From assembly GCF_009911795.1 (NCBI RefSeq), contig NZ_CP047898.1, positions 558,001 through 622,000 of the forward strand: DNA of 64,000 nt. Direction: 5' to 3'. This document shows positions 1 through 10,988 of this stretch, piece after piece. A program made the position numbers and the translations under genes. Below the pieces are notes generated by a model, which was given only the letters and a program-made list of their open reading frames with translations, was not told where the DNA came from and searched no databases. This stretch comes from Pseudarthrobacter psychrotolerans (lineage in GTDB: Bacteria; Actinomycetota; Actinomycetes; Actinomycetales; Micrococcaceae). Each line of letters starts with the position of its first letter. The stretch's first letter is position 1.

Positions 1-270
1 GGGCACATCGAATCGGTCACCTACATGCCCGCAGACCAGAACGCGGCCTTCACCGCCATTGTCTCGGACCCGGACATTCGCCAGTCCGGCGCCAAGCGGG
101 CCCAGGGAAAGGGCGGCCGCCTCCGCGTGGTCTGGCTGGGACGGCGACGGGTGCCGGGCATCGCTGCCGGGACCGAAGTCCGGCTCGAGGGCATGCTGTC
201 CCAAAGCCACGGCCTGCCCACCATGTTTAATCCCCGCTATGAAATACTTTCCCGCCAGGAGAACGAATGA
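1..270 (+). CDS. OB-fold nucleic-acid-binding protein, 5'-truncated by window edge
   Basis: The frame is open from base 1 to the stop at 268-270, so the gene begins upstream of the window. The visible 89 residues read like the OB-fold domain protein that usually precedes DUF3159 in actinobacteria (Rv2694c-type, from memory): a beta-rich C-terminus with VRLEGMLSQSHGLPTMFNPRYEI. It probably binds nucleic acid, but no partner or substrate can be deduced. Its stop overlaps the next start in an ATGA, so the two are translationally coupled. The internal ATG at 25 is not the true start because codons upstream of it continue the same protein. Confidence 0.75.
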   Translation, partial: GHIESVTYMPADQNAAFTAIVSDPDIRQSGAKRAQGKGGRLRVVWLGRRRVPGIAAGTEVRLEGMLSQSHGLPTMFNPRYEILSRQENE

Positions 271-1031
271 CCTCGCCCCAGCAGCCTGAGCCGTCCAAGC
301 CTGAGCCGTCCGAGCCCGAGCCGTCCGCCGTGAAGGGTCTTGCTGAGGGCTATGCAGCCAAAGCGGGCCTGCACCGCACCCAGGACGGCCGGATCGATGT
401 CCTCAAGAGCGCCGGCGGGATTCAGGGCATCGCCGAGAGCATTGTGCCCGGCCTGGTCTTCCTGATCGCCTTTACCATCACCCGGGACCTGACGCCGTCG
501 CTGGTGGCCGCGCTGGCCGCCGCCGCCGTCTTCACGGTGGTCCGCCTCGTCCAGCGGCGCCCGCTGACCCAGGCCCTCGCCGGAGTGGTGGGCGTGGGCA
601 TCTCGGCCTGGGTCGCCAACACCACGGGCAAGGCCGAGGACTTCTACCTCCCGGGCTTCTTCACCAACATCGCCTACATCCTCGCCATGGTGATCTCCAT
701 CGCGATCAAGTGGCCGGTGGCCGGCCTGCTGTTCGGGATCATCCGCAACGAAGGGTTGGACTGGCGCAAGGACCCCGCGCGGCTCAAGGCGTACCGCCTG
801 GGCACGTGGATCATCGTGGCGGTCCTGGTGCTTCGGCTGGTGGTCCAGGTTCCCTTGTACCTGTTGGGCGGGGACGGACTGGCCGCCCTGGCAACGACAC
901 GCCTGATCATGGGGGCGCCGCTCTATATCCTGGGCGTCTGGATCGCGTGGCTGCTCACCCGGCCGGTACCGGCGGACGCCGATGCGCCGCCGTCGGATCA
1001 GCCGTCGAAGCCGTCGTCCTCCAGCGCCTGA
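267..1031 (+). CDS. DUF3159 family integral membrane protein
   Basis: This 254-residue membrane protein of unknown function matches the actinobacterial DUF3159 family. The N-terminus has a Pro/Glu/Ser repeat (KPEPSEPEPS) before a soluble stretch. Hydrophobic segments follow at about residues 58-72, 76-93, 103-117, 130-156, 180-200 and 213-231, with a Ser/Pro-rich tail. It starts inside the stop of the OB-fold gene (ATGA). The last 34 bases overlap the 3' end of convergent ceoC. Family assignment rests on sequence pattern and on conserved neighbours (OB-fold, ceoC, ceoB, APC permease); no biochemical role is assigned. Confidence 0.85.
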   Translation: MTSPQQPEPSKPEPSEPEPSAVKGLAEGYAAKAGLHRTQDGRIDVLKSAGGIQGIAESIVPGLVFLIAFTITRDLTPSLVAALAAAAVFTVVRLVQRRPLTQALAGVVGVGISAWVANTTGKAEDFYLPGFFTNIAYILAMVISIAIKWPVAGLLFGIIRNEGLDWRKDPARLKAYRLGTWIIVAVLVLRLVVQVPLYLLGGDGLAALATTRLIMGAPLYILGVWIAWLLTRPVPADADAPPSDQPSKPSSSSA

Positions 1032-1747
1032 GTTTCCGCAGGATGCACCCCATCGGGCCCGCTGGGGCTGTCCTCCGGCTCATCTTCCGATTCGGGTGAG
1101 AGCAGCGCACGCAAATCGTCCTCGGCCGCGATGGTGGTGACGAAGAACAGTTCGTCCCCGCCATCGATGACATCGTCACGGCTGGGAGTAATAGGCGCGT
1201 GATCCCGGAGGATGGCCACCAGCGTGGCGTCCTCGGGCCAGTGGATGTCTCCGACGGTCAGGCCAATGACATGGGAATCGTGCGGGACCGTGAACTCGAC
1301 CAGCGAGGCGACGCCGGTCTGCAGCGTCAGGAGCCGGACCAGGTCACCGATCTCCACAGCTTCCTCCACGAGCGCGGTCATCAACTGCGGAGTGTTCACG
1401 GCAACGTCCACGCCCCAGGAGTCGTTGAACATCCAGTCGTTCTTGGGGTTGTTGACCCGGCCCACTGTGCGGCCCACGCCGAATTCAGTCTTGGCCAGGA
1501 GCGAGACCACCAGATTCACCTTGTCGTCGCCCGTGGCTGAAACAACGACGTCGGCGTCCTCCATTTTCGCTCCCTGCAGGGTGCTGAGCTCGCAGGCGTC
1601 GCCCACCAGCCAGTGCGCGCCGCGCAGCCCGCTGCGTCCGATGACCTCAGGCTTAAGGTCGATCAGCAAGATCTCGTGTTTGTGGGCCAGCAATTCCCTG
1701 GCGATCGATGACCCGACGCTGCCGGCCCCGACGATGACAACTTTCAC
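998..1747 (-). CDS. ceoC: TrkA-family K+ uptake regulatory protein (CeoC-like)
   Basis: A 249-residue cytoplasmic regulator with an N-terminal RCK/TrkA-N Rossmann domain (GAGSVG at residues 7-12, then acidic LIDLKPE) and a C-terminal TrkA-C-like domain (VIGLTVGDI.WPEDATLVAILR). Such proteins bind NAD(H) or nucleotides and gate K+ channels or transporters. The start is the GTG at 1745-1747, which overlaps the TAG stop of ceoB by one base; a longer reading upstream lies inside ceoB and is not real. The tail is unusually acidic (SPESEDEPEDSPSG). It forms a ceoB-ceoC pair and is convergent with DUF3159. Confidence 0.88.
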   Translation of the reverse strand: MKVVIVGAGSVGSSIARELLAHKHEILLIDLKPEVIGRSGLRGAHWLVGDACELSTLQGAKMEDADVVVSATGDDKVNLVVSLLAKTEFGVGRTVGRVNNPKNDWMFNDSWGVDVAVNTPQLMTALVEEAVEIGDLVRLLTLQTGVASLVEFTVPHDSHVIGLTVGDIHWPEDATLVAILRDHAPITPSRDDVIDGGDELFFVTTIAAEDDLRALLSPESEDEPEDSPSGPDGVHPAETQALEDDGFDG

Positions 1748-2418
1748 TACGACTCCTTGGCGGGTGCTTTGGCCAGGATCTGGGCGACCTGGGAACTGCG
1801 GTCCACGGGCAGCATGGCGTGGACTGTATCGCCGTCCTGATAGGAAGTCCCGGTTTCGGGGAGCATGCCCTCGCCGAACCTGGTGAGGTATGCCACCCGG
1901 ATGTCGGCAGCCTTTTCGACCTCGCTGATCCGGTGGCCGATCCAGCCGGCGTCCAGGTCCACTTCGGCGAGGACCAGCCGGCCGGAAGGTTCGCGAAAAT
2001 CGCCGGCGAGGTGCTGTTCGGGCAGGATGCGGCGCAACACCTGGTCTGCGCTCCAACGGACGGCCGCAACGGTGGGAATGCCCAGCCGTTGGTAGATTTC
2101 CGCCCGGCCGGGGTCATAGATGCGGGCCACCACGTGGGGAACGTGGAAAGTTTCGCGTGCCACGCGGGTGGCCAGGATATTGGAGTTGTCGCCGCTCGAT
2201 ACTGCGGCGAAGGCGTAGGCGTCGGCCACGCCGGCCTGCTGGAGGGTGTCCCGGTCGAATCCGACACCCGTGACTTTGCGCCCGGTGAAGCCCTGCCGAA
2301 GCCGGCGGAACGCGCGGTCGTCCTGGTCAATAATGGCGACGGAATGACCGGCGTCCTCCAGCGTATGCGCGAGAGTCGCTCCTACCCGGCCACATCCCAT
2401 GATCACGAAATGCGCCAC
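1747..2418 (-). CDS. ceoB: TrkA-family K+ uptake regulatory protein (CeoB-like)
   Basis: A 223-residue protein with a TrkA-N domain (GCGRVG at residues 8-13; VAIIDQDD acidic strand end) followed by a TrkA-C domain (IGHRISEVEKAADIRVAYLTR). It is first in the ceoB-ceoC pair and very likely forms a hetero-oligomeric gating ring with CeoC. The divergent neighbour is an APC permease, an arrangement also known in mycobacteria (Rv2690c-Rv2692, from memory), suggesting that the permease and the two regulators act together. The start ATG is at 2416-2418. Confidence 0.88.
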   Translation of the reverse strand: MAHFVIMGCGRVGATLAHTLEDAGHSVAIIDQDDRAFRRLRQGFTGRKVTGVGFDRDTLQQAGVADAYAFAAVSSGDNSNILATRVARETFHVPHVVARIYDPGRAEIYQRLGIPTVAAVRWSADQVLRRILPEQHLAGDFREPSGRLVLAEVDLDAGWIGHRISEVEKAADIRVAYLTRFGEGMLPETGTSYQDGDTVHAMLPVDRSSQVAQILAKAPAKES

Positions 2419-2536
2419 CGTATCTCCTCAACTTCCGTAGCCTGTTGCTGCTGCTAGAACTCTACCGGCACCGCGCGCGGCTCAGTTGCCCGGACGCCGT
2501 CATGACACGGGCCGGGAATCAGACTAGCTTTGTGGA

Positions 2537-4512
2537 GTGCTGACAATATTGAATGCCGTGAAACGGGTGCTGGTGGGCAGGCCCTTCAGGAATGACAGGC
2601 TCGCCCACACCTTGCTGCCCAAACGCATAGCACTCCCGGTTTTCGCTTCCGACGCCTTGTCCTCCGTGGCGTATGCCCCCGATGAAATCCTGCTGACGCT
2701 GGCACTGGCCGGCGTGAGTGCCGTTGCCTTCTCGCCGTGGGTGGGACTGGCCGTCATGGTGGTTCTCCTGACGGTGGTGGCTTCCTACCGGCAGAACGTG
2801 CACGCATACCCTTCCGGCGGCGGAGATTACGAGATCGCCAACGAGAACCTTGGCAAGTTTTCCGGGCTGACTGTTGCCTCGGCGCTCCTGGTGGACTACG
2901 TCCTGACGGTGGCCGTCTCGATGTCCTCGGCGGCCACCTACCTCACCACGGCGGTGCCTTCCATGCACGGGCAACAGGCCCTGATTGCCACCATCGGCGT
3001 CGTGGTCCTCGCCCTCGTCAACCTCCGCGGCATCAAAGAAGCGGGCAGCGTTTTCGCCGTCCCCACCTACATTTTTATGGCCTCGATCCTCGGCATGACA
3101 GCGGTGGGGATCTTCCAGGCCGCCACCGGCCAACTGCGTGAAGCGCCCTCAGCGGCGTTCGAGATTGTGCCGGTTCCCGGGTTCGACGAAGGGCTGGTGG
3201 GCCTGGCCGGCGCTTTCCTCCTCCTGCGGGCCTTCTCCTCAGGCGCGGCCGCGCTGACTGGTGTTGAAGCCATCAGCAACGGCGTACCCAACTTCAAGGT
3301 GCCCAAAAGCAAAAACGCGGCCACCACCCTGCTGCTGCTCGGCACCATCGGCGCCGCTATGCTGGCCGGCATCATGTACCTGGCCAACGCCACCAAGGTC
3401 CACATCGTGCTGAACCCGGCCACGGAATTCCTGATGGACGGCCTGCCGCTGCCCGAAGGCTACATCCAGAGTCCCGCCATCAGCCAGATCGCCCAGACCA
3501 TCTTCGGACCAGGGTCCCTGGCCTTCTACATTGTGGTGGCGGCCACCGGAGTGATCCTGGTGTTCGCGTCGAACACCGCCTTTAACGGGTTCCCGGTCCT
3601 CGGCTCCATCCTTGCCCAGGACGGGTACCTGCCGCGCCAGCTGCGGACCAGGGGAGACCGCCTGGCCTTCAGCAACGGTGTACTGGCCCTGGCCGCCGGA
3701 GCCCTGGTCCTGATCATCGCCTTCAACGCCGATGTCACCAAACTGATCCAGCTCTACATTGTGGGCGTCTTTATCTCGTTCACCATGAGCCAGCTGGGCA
3801 TGGTGAGGCACTGGGGGAGGCACCTCAAGCTCGCCAAGGACAAAGCCACCCGGCGGAGGATGCTGAAATCACGGACCATCAACACCATCGGCTTCGGCAT
3901 GACGGCACTGGTGCTGGTGATTGTCCTGATCACCAAGTTCGAGCAAGGCGCGTGGATTGCGCTGCTGGCCATGGTCATCCTGTTCCTGATCATGTGGAGC
4001 ATCCGGTCTCACTATGACAATGTGGCCAAGGAGTTGGCTGTGGACGAGGACTCGTCTCCGCGGGCCTTGCCATCCAGGGTCCACGCGGTCCTGCTGGTTT
4101 CCCATGTGCGCAAGCCCGTGCTCCGCGCACTGGCCTATGCGCGGGCATCAAGGCCGTCACGGCTGGACGCCATTACGGTGGACATCAATGCCGAAGAAAC
4201 CGCCCAGACGGTTGCAGACTGGGAAAAGCTGGAGATCCCCGTGCCGCTGACCGTGCTCGCCAGCCATTACCGGGAAACCATCACCCCCATCATGGAATAC
4301 GTCAAGAACATGCGCCGTGATTCCCCCGCGACCTGATCGTGGTCTACATCCCCGAATACGTGGTCGGCAAATGGTGGGAACAGCTGGTTCACAACCAGAC
4401 AGCGCTGCGCATCAAAACCCGGCTGCACTTCGAACCTGGCGTGATGGTGGCCAGCGTCCCGTGGCAGTTGAAATCGTCCGAAGAAGCCAAAAAAATGCAG
4501 GATATCCGATGA
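2537..4512 (+). CDS. APC family amino-acid/K+ permease (reading frame broken by 1-base deletion)
   Basis: A multi-spanning permease of 658 residues after correction, with twelve or so membrane segments, beginning LTILNAVKRVLVGRPF and containing the APC stretch FASDALSSVAYAPDEIL, then a C-terminal cytoplasmic domain (HAVLLVSHVRKPVLRAL). As written the frame stops at 4334-4336. Adding one C to the five-C run at 4323-4327 continues the protein (RDLIVVYIPEYVVGKWWEQL) to the stop at 4510-4512, where it overlaps the next gene by ATGA. The start is GTG 2537; a TAGCTT box at 2524-2529 leaves almost no leader, so it may be leaderless. The substrate is unknown; divergence from ceoBC hints at a cation- or K+-linked role. 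Confidence 0.82.
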
Positions 4513-5924
4513 ACCCCCACACCCAGACCCACTCCGCGGCTGCCACGGCAGCCCCCACCGAACTGGTGCTCGACGTCGGTCCGGTGGCCCACGGCGGCCA
4601 CTGCGTGGCCCGCCACGAGGGCAGGGTGATCTTTGTCCGGCACGGCATCCCCGGCGAAAAAGTTCTCGCCCGCCTCACCGATGCGGGGGAGTCAGCCAAG
4701 TTCTGGCGCGCCGACGTTGTTGAGGTGCTGGACGCCTCCCCGGACCGGGTGGAGCACTTCTGGCGTCCGGCGGACTCCCTCCGCGCCTGGGCCCACGGGC
4801 ATCCGCCGGTGGGCGGAGCCGAATTTGGCCACATCTTGCTGGCCCGCCAGCGCAGGCTCAAGTCGGCGGTGCTGGCCGAACAGCTTCAGCGGCTCGCCGC
4901 CGTCGAACGCCTGCCCGAAGGGCTGGACCTCGGGAACCTCGTTGAGGCCGTGGACGCGAGCGGACCGGATTCCGGCCAGGGGACGGATCCAACGTACGAC
5001 GCCGGCACTGGCCTGGGGTGGCGGACGCGCGCCAGTTTCTCGGTGACTCCGGGCGGAAAACTTGGCATGCACGCCCACCGTTCCGACCACATCATTCCTG
5101 TCCGGGAGATGCCGCTCGCATCGGAGGGCATCAACCGGCTGCGCCTGTGGGACATCGACCTGACAGGCATCGAACGCGTGGAGGTGGCGGCGCCGTCGAA
5201 CGGTTCACGCCCACTGGTGCTGCTGGCGCCGGCTCCCGGCACCAAGCCCAAGCGGCTCAGCGCCATCGCGGCGCAGCTTCCAGACGACGTTTCCGTGGCC
5301 ACTTTCGACCCCCTGACCGGGGACGTTGCGCAGCTGCGGGGCCGGACCTGGGTCCAGGAGACCGCGGCCGGCCACGACTACCGGGTCACCGGCGCAGGTT
5401 TCTGGCAGATCCACCGCGACGCGCCCGGGACGCTTGTGGGGGCCGTCACAGAATTCCTGCACGCCGGGGGGTTCCTGGCGCCGGGTTCCGTGGTGGCCGA
5501 CCTCTATGCCGGCTCCGGGCTGTTCACGGCTCCGCTGGCTGACGCGGTGGGGGAGACCGGGTCCGTTCTCTCGGTTGAAGGTGCGCCGGGAACCAGCCGG
5601 GACGCCCGCAAGAACCTTCACGGCGCGCCGCAGGTGGAGATCGAGCACGGCCGGGTGGAACGTGTCCTCCGCCAAAAGCCGCGGAAATTCGACGCCATCG
5701 TGCTGGATCCGCCCCGGGCGGGCGCCGGGAAGCCCGTGGTCAGCCAGCTGATCGCTGCCGGGCCCCGCGCCATCGCCTACGTGTCCTGTGATCCGGCATC
5801 GTTTGCCCGGGACGTGGGGTACTTCCAGCAGGCAGGCTGGTCCGTGGCGGGCCTGCGGGCCTTTGATCTCTATCCGCACACCCACCACCTGGAGACGGTG
5901 GCGTTACTGACGCCGGGTCGGTGA
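4509..5924 (+). CDS. TRAM-domain class I SAM-dependent RNA methyltransferase (TrmA/RlmC/RlmD family)
   Basis: A 471-residue RNA uracil-C5 methyltransferase-like enzyme. The N-terminal TRAM domain reads LVLDVGPVAHGGHCVARHEGRVIFVRHGIPGE; the C-terminal methyltransferase domain carries the SAM loop VADLYAGSGLF, the VLDPPRAGAG motif and the presumed catalytic Cys in AYVSCDPASFARD. The start ATG 4509 overlaps the corrected stop of the permease gene, and 64 upstream in-frame codons are permease sequence in another frame. Whether it modifies tRNA (TrmA role) or 23S rRNA cannot be decided here. Its position between permease and dxs is conserved in other actinobacteria. Confidence 0.87.
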   Translation: MNPHTQTHSAAATAAPTELVLDVGPVAHGGHCVARHEGRVIFVRHGIPGEKVLARLTDAGESAKFWRADVVEVLDASPDRVEHFWRPADSLRAWAHGHPPVGGAEFGHILLARQRRLKSAVLAEQLQRLAAVERLPEGLDLGNLVEAVDASGPDSGQGTDPTYDAGTGLGWRTRASFSVTPGGKLGMHAHRSDHIIPVREMPLASEGINRLRLWDIDLTGIERVEVAAPSNGSRPLVLLAPAPGTKPKRLSAIAAQLPDDVSVATFDPLTGDVAQLRGRTWVQETAAGHDYRVTGAGFWQIHRDAPGTLVGAVTEFLHAGGFLAPGSVVADLYAGSGLFTAPLADAVGETGSVLSVEGAPGTSRDARKNLHGAPQVEIEHGRVERVLRQKPRKFDAIVLDPPRAGAGKPVVSQLIAAGPRAIAYVSCDPASFARDVGYFQQAGWSVAGLRAFDLYPHTHHLETVALLTPGR

Positions 5925-6006
5925 TGCTACTAGGATGGCGGTAGTAATCCCACGTCGCGCCCCGTATTCACCGCTGACCTCCTGCAATTTGTGGGGCCAG
6001 CACTAA

Positions 6007-6025
6007 TTAGGCCTGCCTAACTAGC
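6007..6025. promoter_or_regulatory. candidate DtxR/IdeR-type iron box upstream of acnA
   Basis: The sequence TTAGGCCTGCCTAACTAGC contains the palindrome TTAGGC-CT-GCCTAA and agrees with the DtxR/IdeR consensus at TTAGG...GCCTAAC, about 12 of 19 positions. It lies about 50 bases before the acnA start. Aconitase is an Fe-S enzyme whose gene is iron-responsive in several actinobacteria, so the location makes sense. It is a pattern match only; the right half is poor. Confidence 0.4.
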
Positions 6026-6076
6026 AAGCGGTCTACCGCGCGACAAAGATGAAACTGTTGCGAGAGGAGTCCTGCG

Positions 6077-8887
6077 ATGAGCACAGTGGACAGCTTCGGT
6101 TCAAAAGGCAAACTTAATGTAGCCGGAACCGAATACGAAATTTTCCGGTTGAACTCCGTTGAAGGTGCAGAAAACCTTCCGTTCAGCCTCAAGGTATTGC
6201 TTGAAAACCTGTTGAGGACCGAGGACGGCGCGAACATCACGGCCGATCACGTGCGTGCCTTGGCCGGCTGGGATCCCAATGCCCAGCCCGATACAGAAAT
6301 CCAGTTCACGCCTGCCCGCGTGATCATGCAGGACTTCACCGGCGTCCCCTGCGTGGTGGACCTGGCGACAATGCGTGAAGCGGTCAAGGAACTCGGCGGT
6401 GACCCCAAGCGGGTCAACCCGCTCGCTCCTGCGGAAATGGTCATTGACCACTCCGTGCAGATCGACGCTTTCGGCAACTCCGGCGCACTGGAGCGCAACA
6501 TGGAGATCGAGTACCAGCGCAACGGCGAGCGTTACCAGTTCCTGCGTTGGGGCCAGACAGCATTCGACGACTTCAAGGTTGTTCCCCCGGGAACCGGCAT
6601 TGTGCACCAGGTCAACATCGAATACCTGGCCCGCACGGTCATGACCCGTGAAATTGACGGCGTCCTCCGCGCGTACCCCGACACCTGCGTCGGCACCGAC
6701 TCGCACACCACCATGGTCAACGGCCTGGGTGTCCTTGGCTGGGGCGTTGGCGGCATCGAAGCCGAAGCGGCCATGCTGGGACAGCCCGTCTCGATGCTCA
6801 TCCCCCGTGTGGTGGGCTTCAAGCTGACCGGGTCCATTCCGGCCGGCGCCACCGCAACAGACGTGGTGCTGACCATCACCGAGCAGCTGCGCAAGCACGG
6901 TGTTGTGGGCAAGTTCGTGGAATTCTATGGCGAAGGTGTTGCGGCAGTGCCGCTGGCCAACCGCGCCACCATCGGCAACATGAGCCCGGAATTCGGCTCC
7001 ACCGCCGCAATGTTCCCCATCGACGACGTCACATTGGATTACCTGCGCCTCACCGGCCGGTCCGAGCAGAACGTTGCCCTGGTGGAGTCCTACGCCAAGG
7101 AACAGGGCCTCTGGCACGACCCGTCCAAGGAGATCAAGTTCTCCGAGTACCTCGAGCTGGACCTGTCCACGGTTGTTCCCTCCATCTCCGGCCCCAAGCG
7201 TCCCCAGGACCGCATTGAGCTCACGGATGCCAAGGAACAGTTCCGCAAGGACATCCACAACTACGTCGCCATCGAAGACGGCAGCGTGGACGAGTCACTG
7301 GACGAGTCCTTCCCCGCATCGGACGCACCGTCGTTCACGCACGCCGACTCGCACACCACCGAGACCAGCCGTGTTGTGTCCGCAGCGAACGGCGCCCACG
7401 GGCGTCCGTCCAACCCGGTGCACATCAAGACTGAAGACGGCCGCGAATTCGAACTGGACCACGGAGCGGTATCCATCGCCTCGATCACGTCCTGCACCAA
7501 CACGTCCAACCCCTCGGTGATGCTGGCCGCAGCCCTGCTGGCCCGCAACGCCGTCGACAAGGGCCTGACCTCGAAGCCGTGGGTCAAGACCTCCGTGGCT
7601 CCCGGGTCCAAGGTTGTTACCGACTACTACAACAAGTCGGGCCTGACCCCATACCTGGAGAAGCTCGGCTTCTACATTGTGGGTTACGGCTGCGCCACAT
7701 GCATCGGCAACTCCGGCCCGCTGGACGCCGAAATCTCCGAGGCCATCCAGGCCAACGACCTCTCCGTCACCGCGGTGCTTTCCGGTAACCGCAACTTCGA
7801 AGGCCGGATCAACCCGGACGTGAAGATGAACTACCTGGCCTCCCCGCCGCTCGTCATCGCTTACGCCCTGGCCGGTTCCATGGACTTCGACTTCGACACC
7901 GATTCCCTGGGCAAGGACGAAGCCGGCAACGACGTCTTCCTGAAGGACATCTGGCCCAACCCGGTTGAGGTCCAGCAGGTCATCGATTCCTCGATCGACA
8001 AGGACATGTTCGCCCGCGGCTACGAAGGCGTCTTTGACGGCGACGCACGCTGGAAGGCGCTGGACACCCCGGCCGGCGACACCTTCGCCTGGGATCCGAA
8101 CTCCACCTACGTCCGGAAGCCCCCGTACTTCGACGGCATCAAGGCGGAGCCGGAACCCGTCCAGGACATCTCCGGCGCACGCGTGCTGCTGAAGCTGGGC
8201 GATTCGGTCACTACCGACCACATCTCCCCGGCCGGTTCCTTCAAGTCGGACACCCCCGCCGGCCAGTACCTGCTGGCCAACGGTGTGGAGCGCAAGGACT
8301 TCAACTCCTACGGCTCACGCCGTGGCAACCACGAAGTCATGATCCGCGGCACCTTCGCGAACATCCGCATCAAGAACCAGATCCTGGACGGCGTCGAAGG
8401 TGGCTTCACCCGCGACTTCACCCAGGCTGACGGCCCGCAGGCATATGTCTACGATGCCGCGCAGAACTACCAGGCAGCCGGCACTCCGCTGGTGGTCCTG
8501 GCGGGCAAGGAATACGGTTCCGGATCCTCGCGTGACTGGGCAGCGAAGGGCACCGCCCTCCTGGGCGTCAAGGCCGTCGTCGCCGAGAGCTACGAGCGTA
8601 TCCACCGCTCCAACCTGATCGGCATGGGCGTCCTGCCCCTGCAGTTCCCGGCTGGAGAATCCGCAGCGACCCTGGGCCTGACCGGCACGGAAACCTTCGC
8701 GGTTGAGGGTGTCATCGCCCTCAACGAAGGCACCACGCCCAAGACGCTCAAGGTCACCGCCACAGCAGAAGACGGCTCCGCCAAGTCCTTCGATGCAGTA
8801 CTCCGCATCGATACCCCGGGCGAAGCCGACTACTACCGCAACGGCGGCATCCTGCAGTACGTCCTGCGCCAGATCTCCGCCAACTAG
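6077..8887 (+). CDS. acnA: aconitate hydratase AcnA
   Basis: A TCA-cycle enzyme converting citrate to isocitrate through cis-aconitate, cytosolic, with a [4Fe-4S] cluster. Its 936 residues fit bacterial AcnA/IRP-type aconitases with an actinobacterial insert of polar residues near 405-450 between domains. Cluster ligands are seen at Cys473 ([12 protein letters not shown]) and Cys539/Cys542 ([14 protein letters not shown]). Other hallmarks are [23 protein letters not shown] and the C-terminal [15 protein letters not shown] swivel-domain loop. The RBS GAGAGGAGT sits 8 bases before the ATG. It is monocistronic, with its own upstream region holding a candidate iron box, and is followed by a hairpin terminator. 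Confidence 0.97.
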   Translation: MSTVDSFGSKGKLNVAGTEYEIFRLNSVEGAENLPFSLKVLLENLLRTEDGANITADHVRALAGWDPNAQPDTEIQFTPARVIMQDFTGVPCVVDLATMREAVKELGGDPKRVNPLAPAEMVIDHSVQIDAFGNSGALERNMEIEYQRNGERYQFLRWGQTAFDDFKVVPPGTGIVHQVNIEYLARTVMTREIDGVLRAYPDTCVGTDSHTTMVNGLGVLGWGVGGIEAEAAMLGQPVSMLIPRVVGFKLTGSIPAGATATDVVLTITEQLRKHGVVGKFVEFYGEGVAAVPLANRATIGNMSPEFGSTAAMFPIDDVTLDYLRLTGRSEQNVALVESYAKEQGLWHDPSKEIKFSEYLELDLSTVVPSISGPKRPQDRIELTDAKEQFRKDIHNYVAIEDGSVDESLDESFPASDAPSFTHADSHTTETSRVVSAANGAHGRPSNPVHIKTEDGREFELDHGAVSIASITSCTNTSNPSVMLAAALLARNAVDKGLTSKPWVKTSVAPGSKVVTDYYNKSGLTPYLEKLGFYIVGYGCATCIGNSGPLDAEISEAIQANDLSVTAVLSGNRNFEGRINPDVKMNYLASPPLVIAYALAGSMDFDFDTDSLGKDEAGNDVFLKDIWPNPVEVQQVIDSSIDKDMFARGYEGVFDGDARWKALDTPAGDTFAWDPNSTYVRKPPYFDGIKAEPEPVQDISGARVLLKLGDSVTTDHISPAGSFKSDTPAGQYLLANGVERKDFNSYGSRRGNHEVMIRGTFANIRIKNQILDGVEGGFTRDFTQADGPQAYVYDAAQNYQAAGTPLVVLAGKEYGSGSSRDWAAKGTALLGVKAVVAESYERIHRSNLIGMGVLPLQFPAGESAATLGLTGTETFAVEGVIALNEGTTPKTLKVTATAEDGSAKSFDAVLRIDTPGEADYYRNGGILQYVLRQISAN

Positions 8888-8915
8888 CCGGAATCTGAAC
8901 CCCGCAGTACTCTTT

Positions 8916-8952
8916 CGAAGCCCCGGCCGGTCACCGACCAGCCGGGGCTTCG
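8916..8952 (+). terminator. rho-independent-like terminator after acnA
   Basis: A perfect 12-bp inverted repeat, CGAAGCCCCGGC at 8916-8927 and GCCGGGGCTTCG at 8941-8952, with a 13-base loop, followed by a weakly T-rich stretch (GCTTTGCATTTT). It lies 28 bases after the acnA stop and before dxs. Confidence 0.75.
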
Positions 8953-9015
8953 GCTTTGCATTTTCCGCAAGGCGTTAGAGTTAACAGGCACGTCTACCAC
9001 CCGAAGGAGGGGTCA

Positions 9016-10988
9016 TTGGGAATCTTGGACACCATCCGGAATCCGCAGGACCTGAACCAGCTGACTCAAGGGCAGCTCGAACAGCTGGCCGCTGAGGTCA
9101 GGAGTTTCCTGATCACCAACGTCTCGCAGACAGGTGGACACCTCGGGCCCAACCTCGGCGTTGTGGAACTGACCCTTGCCGTGCACCGCATCTTCGATTC
9201 GCCCCGGGACAGCATCGTGTTCGACACGGGCCACCAGTCCTATGTGCACAAGCTCCTTACCGGCCGCCAGGACTTCAGTACCCTGCGCCAGCAGGGCGGC
9301 ATGTCCGGCTACCCGTCCCGCGCCGAGTCCGAGCACGACATTGTGGAAAGCTCCCACGCGTCCTCCTCCCTGTCCTGGGCGGACGGCATCTCCCGGGCAC
9401 GGCAGCTGACCCGGGAAGGCGACCGCTACACCGTTGCCGTCGTCGGAGACGGGGCGCTGACCGGCGGCATGGCCTGGGAAGCCATCAACAACATCGCCGC
9501 GGACAAGCGCCGCCGCGTGGTCATCGTCGTCAACGACAACGGCCGCTCCTATGCCCCACGGTGGGCGGCTTCGCGGACTACCTCGCCTCACTGCGCCCCA
9601 CCATCGACTCGTTCCGCGCCGCCCCTGCCTATGAGGGCACGCTGGACTGGTGGAAGAAAAAACTCCAGAACAGCGGCCCCGTAGGCCAGTTCACCTACAA
9701 GAGCCTGCACGCCATGAAAAAGGGCATCAAGGACTGGTGGGCGCCGCAGGGCATGTTCGAAGACCTCGGCATGAAGTACATCGGCCCGGTTGACGGCCAC
9801 AACCTGCAGGCCATGGAGCACGCCCTGTCCACGGCCAGGAACTACGCCGGCCCGGTGATTGTCCACGCCATGACCGAAAAAGGCCACGGCTACGCCCCGG
9901 CCCGGGCCCATGAAGCGGACCAGTTCCACGCCGTCGGCATTATCGATCCGGAAACCGGTGAACCGACGGGAGTTTCAGGCGCACAGTCCTGGACGTCTGT
10001 TTTTGCGGACGAGATCGCGAAGATCGCCGATGAACGCCCCGACATTGTGGGGATCACCGGGGCCATGCTCATTCCCGTGGGCCTGCACAAGTTCGCGGCC
10101 AAGCATCCGGACCGGGTGATCGACGTCGGCATCGCCGAGCAGCATGCGCTGACGTCCGCCGCCGGCATGGCTTTCGGCGGGCTCCACCCCGTGGTGGCCA
10201 TATATGCCACCTTCCTGAACCGCGCCTTTGACCAACTCCTGATGGACGTGGCCCTGCACAAAGCCGGCGTCACCATCGTCCTGGACCGGGCCGGTGTCAC
10301 CGGCCCGGACGGGGCCAGCCATCATGGCATGTGGGACATGGCAATGGTCCAGATCGTGCCCGGACTCCACCTCGCCGCGCCGCGCGACGCCTCCCGTTTG
10401 CGGGAAGAGCTGCGCGAGGCCGTGGCCATCAACGACGCCCCCACCGTGGTGCGCTTCTCCAAGGGCACCGTGGGCGCCGAAGTGGAGGCCATCGAACGGC
10501 TGGGCGACGGTGTTGACGTGCTGGCCCGCCGGCCGGCCGGGTCCACCGAAAACGATGTCCTGATCGTCAGCGTCGGAGCCATGTCCGAACTGTCCCTCGA
10601 CGTCTCCAACCGCCTGGGCGCCCAAGGCATCAGCACCACCGTGGTGGACCCGCGCTGGGTGCTGCCCGTACGGCGCTCCATCATTGCGCTGGCCTCCCAC
10701 CACCGGCTGGTCATCTGCATCGAGGACGGCGTCAGGGCAGGCGGGGTCGGATCGCGGATCCGCCAGGAAATGCGCGCAGCCGGCGTTGATACCGCGCTGA
10801 ACGAGGTCGGGCTCCCTGCGGAGTTCCTTGACCACGGCACCCGCAGCCAGGTGCTGGAGCGCGTCGGGCTGACGGCCCAGCAGATCACGCACGATGTCGT
10901 CGCCCAGGTTTTGGGCACAAAGGTCCCCTTCGCGCGCCCCCTGCCGGGCCAGGAGCACCCCACCACCGGCAGCCTGCCCATCCTGTGA
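9016..10988 (+). CDS. dxs: 1-deoxy-D-xylulose-5-phosphate synthase (frame broken by 1-base deletion)
   Basis: The first enzyme of the MEP isoprenoid pathway: TPP-dependent condensation of pyruvate and glyceraldehyde-3-phosphate. The start is TTG 9016 ([13 protein letters not shown]), placed by the strong GGAGGGG RBS at 9006-9012. Seen: the [12 protein letters not shown] region, TPP motif [37 protein letters not shown], and the transketolase C-domain. As written the frame is lost at the CCCC run 9554-9557; one added C restores [18 protein letters not shown] and a 657-residue protein of normal length. An essential enzyme with one clean indel argues for a sequence error. Its stop overlaps the next gene (GTGA). 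Confidence 0.93.
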
